Shown piece by piece: positions 1 through 4,720 of a DNA stretch of 7,991 nt (position 1 is the stretch's first letter; each line of letters begins with the position of its first letter). Both the position numbers and the translations under genes were made by a program. This DNA is from Burkholderiales bacterium (GTDB taxonomy: Bacteria > Pseudomonadota > Gammaproteobacteria > Burkholderiales > Burkholderiaceae). The DNA lies in contig CAHJWV010000687.1 of NCBI GenBank assembly GCA_903643055.1, positions 1-7,991 on the forward strand, written 5' to 3'. The notes beneath the pieces are model-generated. The model saw only the letters and a program-made list of their open reading frames with translations. It did no database searches and was not told the origin of the DNA.

Positions 1-1
1 G

Positions 2-460
2 CCCGACAACCGTCTGCAGGATCTGCCGATCCTGGAAAGCCTGCGCGACGCCGTCGTCCAATACAAAAGTACCCGTACCCATGAAGGCAAGCGTCGGCAG
101 ATGCAGTACATCGGCAAGCTGATGCGCCGCAACGATGTCGAGCCGATCCGCGAAGCGGTGGCCGCCATGCAACTCGGTCGGGCCAAGGATTCACTGGCAC
201 TGCATCAAGCCGAGCGCTGGCGTGCCGAGCTGATCGCAAGCGACGATTCGCTGACTCGCTGGACCGCCGAGCACACTGACACCGATGTGCAGCAACTGCG
301 CAGCCTGATCCGCGCCGCACGAAAGGATGCGGCGGCCATGCCCGAGCAACGCAATGGCCGGGCTTACCGAGAGCTGTTTCAGTTCATCAAGACACACGAA
401 CTGGCCAACATGCCGGTGCCGCCCATTGATGGCGAAGCGTCTGACGACGTCGATGACTGA
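2..460 (+). CDS. darP: DarP/YjgA-family ribosome-associated protein, 3' part (start lies left of the window)
   Basis: The frame is open from base 2 to the TGA at 458-460 and gives the last 152 residues of a protein that begins outside the window. The run HEGKRRQMQYIGKLMRR followed by an RAYRELFQFIK-type C-terminal helix is the signature of the YjgA (DUF615) family, now called DarP. E. coli DarP is about 183 residues, so only the N-terminal tip seems to be missing. In E. coli the protein binds late 50S precursors and promotes large-subunit assembly; that role is transferred by family membership. The fragment is highly charged and helical with no membrane segment or signal peptide, as expected for a cytoplasmic ribosome-binding protein. 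Its stop overlaps the mog start, which suggests co-transcription. An internal ATG at 101 is not the true start, because conserved family sequence continues upstream of it. Confidence 0.93.
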   Translation, partial: PDNRLQDLPILESLRDAVVQYKSTRTHEGKRRQMQYIGKLMRRNDVEPIREAVAAMQLGRAKDSLALHQAERWRAELIASDDSLTRWTAEHTDTDVQQLRSLIRAARKDAAAMPEQRNGRAYRELFQFIKTHELANMPVPPIDGEASDDVDD

Positions 461-1058
461 GGCGGCTCGCCCGCCTGCAGAAGCGGTTCGCATCGGCCTC
501 GTGTCGGTCAGCGACCGCGCCTCGGCCGGCACCTATGAAGACAAGGGCATTCCTGCACTACAAGCTTGGCTGGCGCGCGCGCTGATCAATCCAATCGATT
601 GGGAAACGCGGCTCATCCCCGATGAGCAACTGATCATCAGTGCCACGCTCCGTGAGTTGGTCGACGAGGCCCATTGCAATTTGGTACTGACGACCGGCGG
701 CACGGGCCCAGCGCTGCGAGATGTGACGCCAGAAGCCACACTGGCGATCGCCGACAAGGAAATGCCGGGCTTTGGCGAGCAAATGCGCCAGATCAGCTTG
801 AACTTTGTGCCGACAGCGATCTTGTCGCGACAGGTCGCGGTGATTCGCAAGCAAGCTTTGATCATCAACTTGCCCGGTCAGCCCAAATCGATCGCCGAAA
901 CGTTGGAAGGTCTGCCCACCGCGAAGCCCGCCGTACATGGCATCTTTGCTGCAGTGCCTTACTGCATCGACCTGCTCGGTGGTCCGTATCTCGAAACCAA
1001 CGACAGCCTTTGCAAGGCTTTCCGCCCAAAGTCAGCGCAGCGGACTCCACGCGCCTGA
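453..1058 (+). CDS. mog: Molybdopterin adenylyltransferase (MogA-type)
   Basis: This 201-residue protein matches Mog in length (E. coli about 195) and motifs. It should activate molybdopterin with ATP to give adenylyl-molybdopterin, the step before molybdenum insertion in cofactor synthesis in the cytoplasm. Visible family features are VSVSDRASAGTYEDKGIP near residues 17-34, the TTGGTGP loop at 80-86 with RDVTPEAT after it, MPGFGE at 104-109, and INLPGQPKSI at 138-147. The C-terminal ETNDSLCKAFRPK is also typical. The start at 453 is chosen because homology begins just after it and because ATGACTGA overlaps the darP stop by 8 bases, a usual sign of translational coupling. No clear Shine-Dalgarno precedes it, which fits coupling. 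The frame stays open upstream to an ATG at 327, but that extension overlaps darP and resembles no Mog sequence. MoaB is a related alternative; the C-terminal region favours Mog. Confidence 0.93.
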   Translation: MTEAARPPAEAVRIGLVSVSDRASAGTYEDKGIPALQAWLARALINPIDWETRLIPDEQLIISATLRELVDEAHCNLVLTTGGTGPALRDVTPEATLAIADKEMPGFGEQMRQISLNFVPTAILSRQVAVIRKQALIINLPGQPKSIAETLEGLPTAKPAVHGIFAAVPYCIDLLGGPYLETNDSLCKAFRPKSAQRTPRA

Positions 1059-1094
1059 TAAGGCCGATGCGCGACGGGTAACGGACGCCAGGTA

Positions 1095-1135
1095 TTGACG
1101 GCACGTCAACATTGCCGGTGAGCCAGGCTCCCGGC
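1095..1135 (+). other. Two tandem hairpins downstream of mog, weak terminator candidate
   Basis: A 6-bp perfect stem TTGACG/CGTCAA with a 3-base loop lies at 1095-1109. It is followed by GCCGG-GAG / CTC-CCGGC at 1114-1135 with one bulged T. They start 36 bases after the mog stop. The only T-run (TTTT at 1145-1148) is about ten bases past the stem, so this is not a standard intrinsic terminator. It may end or protect the darP-mog transcript, or be incidental. Confidence 0.25.
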
Positions 1136-1301
1136 AGGCCCTACTTTTGACGGATTCCGGCCTGCGCTCATCCATCTCGGTAGTTTCTTCCTCGGCCCAA
1201 GCCAAAGCTACAGCGTGGGATCGCAGCACCCGCGATTCAAACTTGGCTGTCACCGCCCAATCGCCGGATCAGCGCAATCGCCTCAACAGCAATGGCAACA
1301 T

Positions 1302-1333
1302 GAAAAAAGGCCGCATCGATTACGGATGCGGCC
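1302..1333 (-). terminator. Rho-independent terminator for the lectin/beta-helix gene
   Basis: GGCCGCATC (1309-1317) and GATGCGGCC (1325-1333) form a perfect 9-bp GC-rich stem with a 7-base loop. On the plus strand six A's (1303-1308) lie immediately left of it, so on the minus strand the stem is followed directly by six T's. It begins about 70 bases after the stop of the minus-strand gene at 1403 and should end that transcript before it runs antisense into mog. Elsewhere in the 344-base spacer (1059-1402) I see only the hairpins listed separately and no gene. Confidence 0.88.
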
Positions 1334-1345
1334 TCTGGGCGGGTC

Positions 1346-1372
1346 ACTGCCACCACATAGTTTGGTAGCAGT
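1346..1372 (-). repeat. Second 3'-UTR hairpin of the lectin/beta-helix gene
   Basis: Read on the minus strand, ACTGCTACCA and TGGTGGCAGT form a 10-bp stem with one T-G wobble and a 7-base loop. It lies between the stop at 1403 and the terminator at 1302-1333. No T-run follows it, so it is not itself a terminator. A structure here could protect the mRNA 3' end. Confidence 0.5.
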
Positions 1373-1402
1373 TCATAGGGTCATCACGACCTCATTTTTT
1401 CA

Positions 1403-3622
1403 TCAAGGAAAGTTGACCAGATTCACCGGGATCGTTGAAGTGCCTTGAGCGGCATCGCCCGTGTTATTGACGACGTGCGAGATGGTTCCCACGCCGCCCA
1501 GTGACACAGTGAACACGCTGTGGAGGCGGACACCGGAAGTGTTCGGGACTTCAAAGCCGCGGGTCGCGTTGGTGCTTGGGTTTGTATTGAAGAAGCAATA
1601 AGAACCCAGACCCCAACCTTCGTGCGTCTTCACGTTATCAGCCACCTTGTAAGCGGCATAACCGTTGGTCGAACCATTGCTCTTCCATGCACCTTGATTA
1701 GGCACGTCGTAAGGCATTTCGTTTTGGAAGAAGACCGTCTTGCCGTTTTCGCCGTTCCACAGCACTTGGAACTTCTGATAGTGCTCAACAAACAGGCCTG
1801 TGGCCAGCACGTCTCTGCCGTTGACGACCACGCCATAGTCGGCCGTATTGACGTTCCAACCCGTGGCAGAGATGCCATGGTCAGCACGCCATGCCCAGAT
1901 GTGGTCGATGATCGTGTTGTTGCTGTTGACGATCAGGCTGTTCGTGGCCTTGCCAGCAACAGCACCGCCGATGCGGAAGAACACGTCCTGGATGGTCGTC
2001 GGGTTGCCCGAATGGTTGGCAGCCGAACCTGACTGGCCCACCGTCAGCAGCGTTTGACTGTTGACCGTACCAGCATCGAACAGTACGCCAGCGATCTTCA
2101 CACCGTCGACGTCATCGATGGCCATGCCATCCACGCCGTTGTCAGGCACGAGCGTTGGGAAACCAATGCCCAGCACCACGGTGTTGGCACGGGTCACCTT
2201 GAGGGTTTGATTCAGGTGATAGGTACCTGGCGTCAGGAACAGGTTCAGGCCTTGTGCCAGTGCGTTGTTCAGTGTGGCCGCGCTATCGCTTGGCTTCGCG
2301 ACGAAGAACTGGCTCATTGGGATCGACGAACCCGCGGTCGAACCATTCACCCAGCTGGCGCCAGATGAGTTGGTACGCAATGCAGGAACGAAGACCCGGT
2401 ACTTGCCAGACCCATCGATGTACAGGAAAGGCTTCTCACGCGACACCGGGGTGGTGTTCAGCGTGGTGTACGGAGATGCCGTGTTCCATTTGGCTGGGAA
2501 AGACTGTGCTGGGGCGCCCTGCACACCGGAGAACACGATATTCCAGACGCCGTCGTACCAGACGCCGATGTTGCTGTCACGGGTATACCACTGCTGCTGC
2601 GAGCCCGACGAGATGGAACCGTCGACCTTGCTGTCAGCCAGATAGCCACCGCTGGAATAGCCTTGGCCAAAATCTTGGTTGGATGGGCCGAGGTGCAGAT
2701 TGCCGATCACATGGACACGACGCATCGGGGCAGCTTGCGAGACCGCCCAACGGTTGGTGCCACCGGTGGGTGCCAGTGCCACGTTTTCTGCCGAGCGCCA
2801 GAAGTTCTGGGTCGCGTTGCCCGCATCACCGTAGTTCCATCCGCTGTCAACGTTGATGTTGCCTTGGATGTTCACATCATCCGGGCTTTGGCCCAAACCA
2901 ACGATGGAGGTGTAAAAGCCCAGGTTGGCCCAGATGCCGCTGTAGCGGCCTGGCTTGAACAGGAAGGCACGGCGGAAGCTGCCGAACTGTGCGTTCGGGT
3001 TCAAGACTTGCGGCTTGAAGGCTGCGTCCAGCTGTGCCTGGATGGTGGCCGATGGAACCGACTGATCGAAGATCGTCACGTTCGGGCCGAAGTCAGGATT
3101 GTCTGAGGTTCCGACTGGCGTGCCTGGATTGGTGGCGCCGCCCTTGGTCCAGATTTGGTTGTTGCCGCCATGGCAGGTCCACAGGCCCACCGCAGTGCCG
3201 TTGGCCGTGCCGTTACCGACAACGTCCACGCACAGACCAGAGGCTTGGCCAACGAGTTGGCCATTGCCCTGCAGCGTCCATTTCTGGTTCGCGCCACCGC
3301 TACAGGTCCACGAGATTACTTTGGTGCCAGCAGCCGTGCCGCCGCCAAATGCGTCAAGGCAGCGCGTGCCGTTCAGTGTGCGCACCTCACCTGCCGCAGT
3401 GAATTCCCATTGCTGGTTGCTGCCACCGTTGCAGCCCCAGATGTCAATCGCGGCGCCAGCGGTTGCATCGGAACCGACGAGGTCCAGACAGAGACCGCTG
3501 GCCTTGCTGACGAGCGGAGAAGCCGCCGCCGCAGTGCTGGGCAGGCTGACTGTGGCAAACATGGCCGCCACGGTGTATGCAGCCGGCCGCCACGTGAATT
3601 TAAGGGAGTGAGAAATTTTCAT
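1403..3622 (-). CDS. Secreted ricin-type lectin (RICIN) plus beta-helix-like protein, probable polysaccharide-active
   Basis: The protein has 739 residues. A signal peptide spans about residues 1-34, with a hydrophobic core and STAAAA before the likely cleavage site. Residues about 35-160 form one ricin-B beta-trefoil: three repeats with CLDLVG (45), CLDAFG (88) and CVDVVG (131), each ending in a QxW motif (QQW 70-72, QKW 113-115, QIW 156-158). A Gly/Thr/Pro-rich linker (about 160-175) joins it to a region of some 560 residues starting NPDFGPNVTIFD. That region is rich in short strand-turn repeats (for example NTVVLGIGFPTLVP, NSLIVNSNNTIIDHIWAW) typical of right-handed beta-helices. From memory, similar regions are common in actinobacteria under uninformative labels such as 'adenylyl cyclase' or 'coagulation factor 5/8 type domain protein'; nothing here resembles a cyclase. 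The lectin probably anchors the enzyme to a glycan; I do not know the substrate or catalytic residues. DHIWAWRADHG (573-583) and the GENGKTVFFQNEMPYD region are candidate active-site elements. The ATG at 3622 has only a weak Shine-Dalgarno. The gene is monocistronic, with its own terminator. Confidence 0.85.
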   Translation of the reverse strand: MKISHSLKFTWRPAAYTVAAMFATVSLPSTAAAASPLVSKASGLCLDLVGSDATAGAAIDIWGCNGGSNQQWEFTAAGEVRTLNGTRCLDAFGGGTAAGTKVISWTCSGGANQKWTLQGNGQLVGQASGLCVDVVGNGTANGTAVGLWTCHGGNNQIWTKGGATNPGTPVGTSDNPDFGPNVTIFDQSVPSATIQAQLDAAFKPQVLNPNAQFGSFRRAFLFKPGRYSGIWANLGFYTSIVGLGQSPDDVNIQGNINVDSGWNYGDAGNATQNFWRSAENVALAPTGGTNRWAVSQAAPMRRVHVIGNLHLGPSNQDFGQGYSSGGYLADSKVDGSISSGSQQQWYTRDSNIGVWYDGVWNIVFSGVQGAPAQSFPAKWNTASPYTTLNTTPVSREKPFLYIDGSGKYRVFVPALRTNSSGASWVNGSTAGSSIPMSQFFVAKPSDSAATLNNALAQGLNLFLTPGTYHLNQTLKVTRANTVVLGIGFPTLVPDNGVDGMAIDDVDGVKIAGVLFDAGTVNSQTLLTVGQSGSAANHSGNPTTIQDVFFRIGGAVAGKATNSLIVNSNNTIIDHIWAWRADHGISATGWNVNTADYGVVVNGRDVLATGLFVEHYQKFQVLWNGENGKTVFFQNEMPYDVPNQGAWKSNGSTNGYAAYKVADNVKTHEGWGLGSYCFFNTNPSTNATRGFEVPNTSGVRLHSVFTVSLGGVGTISHVVNNTGDAAQGTSTIPVNLVNFP

Positions 3623-3720
3623 GAGTGTGTCTCGGATTGACGTAATGACCCTGAGGGCAATTGACCGGCGCAGTTGCTACGCATCCCGGAAGGCCGGCCG
3701 GCTCGACCTTTCACATTCTG

Positions 3721-3734
3721 AGGTGCCGCGAACG
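3721..3734 (+). repeat. 14-bp direct repeat, copy 1
   Basis: AGGTGCCGCGAACG occurs here and again, identical and in the same orientation, at 4215-4228. Flanking bases differ on both sides. The copies enclose about 480 bases that include the most AT-rich part of the spacer. By chance alone a repeat of this length in 8 kb is uncommon but not impossible. Confidence 0.6.
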
Positions 3735-4125
3735 ATTGACCATCGGGGTTTGTGTAGGAAATGGTTAGAAGTTGTCTTTGACATCCATACCTCGAAGCAT
3801 TGAATGAGCACCTCAGCTTCTTATGCATTTCGACGAGCGTCTGCCGCTAAGAACATCAATGTAAAGGCCTCTTTCGCCTGTTTGGCCATTCAATAACAAC
3901 GCAATATTTGCGGTGAAAATCGGCGAGGGTTTGTCGGATTGCATCAAAGTGAATGAAAAAACTTTGCATCATTACCTCGTGAACACAGTCGATGAATTTG
4001 CAACGAGCCTTTGAGACAACATAACTGAACATCCACATGCAAAGACATGGGATCAGAGCTAGCTAGCGTTTGATGCAGAGAATGAAGGTATGGCATCAGC
4101 GAATGCACATTTCCGGGAGGTAACA

Positions 4126-4302
4126 ATGGATCAGTTCATACCGTTGATGCGTCGCTGGCCAATGCATTGCACATTGCTCCAACTCAGAAATATAGGAGAC
4201 AAATGGATCCTTCAAGGTGCCGCGAACGGGGCGAGGTTCGCCGGCATCTTTTGCAGCGCCCGATCGAATTCGTTTTTGAGACTTCTGCCCTGTCTTCATT
4301 GA
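4126..4302 (+). CDS. Candidate small ORF, 58 aa, strong Shine-Dalgarno, unknown function
   Basis: The ATG at 4126 follows GGGAGGT at 4115-4121, so the GGGAGG core sits five bases away, about as good as a ribosome binding site gets. The 58-residue product begins MDQFIPLMRRWPMHC. It has three cysteines, no signal peptide and no domain I recognise. It overlaps a second small ORF and lies upstream of a plus-strand terminator at 4421-4446. Against it: codon use is unremarkable, and the region also carries a decayed transposase fragment on the other strand. It may be a real small protein, a leader peptide, or a coincidence in decaying DNA. Confidence 0.25.
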   Translation: MDQFIPLMRRWPMHCTLLQLRNIGDKWILQGAANGARFAGIFCSARSNSFLRLLPCLH

Positions 4303-4352
4303 CTGTGCGGGACCCCGTTCATCCGGCCTCAAGACCGCCTCATCAAGATTGA
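4203..4352 (+). CDS. Candidate small ORF, 49 aa, overlapping in another frame
   Basis: The ATG at 4203 follows AGGAG at 4194-4198 with a four-base spacer. The product starts MDPSRCRERGEVRRHLLQR and is Arg-rich, with no recognised domain. It overlaps the 4126-4302 ORF by 100 bases in a different frame. It also runs into the antisense of the IS630-type fragment, so its last residues are probably shadow coding. Weakly supported. Confidence 0.15.
   Translation: MDPSRCRERGEVRRHLLQRPIEFVFETSALSSLTVRDPVHPASRPPHQD
4215..4228 (+). repeat. 14-bp direct repeat, copy 2
   Basis: Identical to AGGTGCCGCGAACG at 3721-3734 and in the same orientation, 494 bases apart. It falls inside both candidate small ORFs. 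Confidence 0.6.
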
Positions 4353-4401
4353 AATCCGGCGCGTAGCCTGGCAGGAAGTGAACTTTTTCAGGGTAAGTCC
4401 A
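4333..4401 (-). pseudogene. IS630-family transposase fragment (C-terminal DDE motif)
   Basis: Read on the minus strand from about 4395 to 4336, the frame gives PEKVHFLPGYAPDFN followed by LDEAV. This closely resembles the segment around the last catalytic acidic residue of IS630-type DDE transposases, usually of the form LPxYAPDxNPxExxW. The presumed catalytic Glu of LDEA is present, but the usual Pro is Leu and the Trp two residues after the Glu's alanine/valine is missing. A stop codon lies just upstream at 4402-4404. The sequence downstream, open to 4096, no longer looks like a transposase. It is therefore a short relic, not an active element. No terminal inverted repeats or TA target duplication could be recognised. 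Confidence 0.6.
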
Positions 4402-4420
4402 CTACCCCGACGTCCGTGCT

Positions 4421-4446
4421 GCCTGCGCGTAAACGCAGGCTTTTTT
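4421..4446 (+). terminator. Strong rho-independent terminator without an obvious upstream gene
   Basis: GCCTGCG (4421-4427) and CGCAGGC (4434-4440) form a perfect 7-bp stem around the loop CGTAAA, followed at once by six T's (4441-4446). This is a textbook intrinsic terminator for plus-strand transcription. No convincing plus-strand gene ends nearby; the closest candidates are the small ORFs ending at 4302 and 4352. It could serve them, an unrecognised small RNA, or a gene lost from this site, or it could insulate the acylase gene. Confidence 0.85.
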
Positions 4447-4606
4447 ATGGCAGTAAGACTTAAGGCCCAATCCAGCTCTGGAGCCCAGGCGTGTGATGTT
4501 TACTTGGGAAAGCGCTTGACAGGGCACAAGGTCGGCCATCGATCAAACGCCAATCTGGGGATAATCGCAACTCACCTCGAGCGAGATGACTATCCCACAC
4601 TTCGTT

Positions 4607-4620
4607 TCAATTCGAATTGA
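4607..4620. promoter_or_regulatory. Perfect 14-bp palindrome, candidate operator for the acylase gene
   Basis: TCAATTCGAATTGA is its own reverse complement and lies about 100 bases before the acylase ATG at 4721. Its size and position fit an operator for a dimeric regulator. No regulator gene is in the window and no second copy was seen, so function is inferred only from symmetry and position. Confidence 0.35.
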
Positions 4621-4720
4621 GGTGAACAACGAGCACGTGAACGGTGTTCGATTTGAGACTGACCGACTCGTCCGCGCGGCGTTCTGTATTGAATAACAAA
4701 TGTAAAGATAAGGAATTCTT

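Larger units (their letters stand above)
3623..4720. other. Divergent intergenic region, AT-rich in its left part
   Basis: This 1.1 kb separates the minus-strand lectin gene from the plus-strand acylase gene and must hold both promoters, though I could not identify either with confidence. A hand count of bases 3841-4140 gives about 44% G+C, clearly below the genes on either side. It contains the direct repeat, small ORFs, transposase fragment, terminator and palindrome listed separately. Between 3735 and 4110 I see no gene on either strand, only short ORFs of unremarkable composition. Confidence 0.6.

Noticed and set aside
327..452. In-frame upstream extension of mog starting at ATG 327
   Set aside because: The extra 42 residues overlap darP in another frame and do not resemble the start of any Mog protein; homology begins after 453.
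1520..3611. Several plus-strand open frames of 100-200 codons across the lectin/beta-helix gene
   Set aside because: They are antisense shadows of a clearly real 739-codon gene, with no recognisable domains and no ribosome binding sites of note.
3692..3702. GGCCGGCCGGC cluster in the presumed 5' leader of the lectin gene
   Set aside because: It could form a small hairpin, but it is a short GC-only repeat with no riboswitch-like or terminator context.
4058..4067. GCTAGCTAGC palindrome
   Set aside because: A short tandem of a 4-base palindrome with no positional relation to a gene start; probably incidental.
3856..4126. Minus-strand open frames of about 60 codons in the AT-rich spacer
   Set aside because: They overlap one another, lack ribosome binding sites and motifs, and are of a length expected by chance in this composition.
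4516..4521. TTGACA as a -35 box for the acylase gene
   Set aside because: No acceptable -10 hexamer lies 16-18 bases downstream. GATAAT at 4560-4565 is too far away to pair with it.
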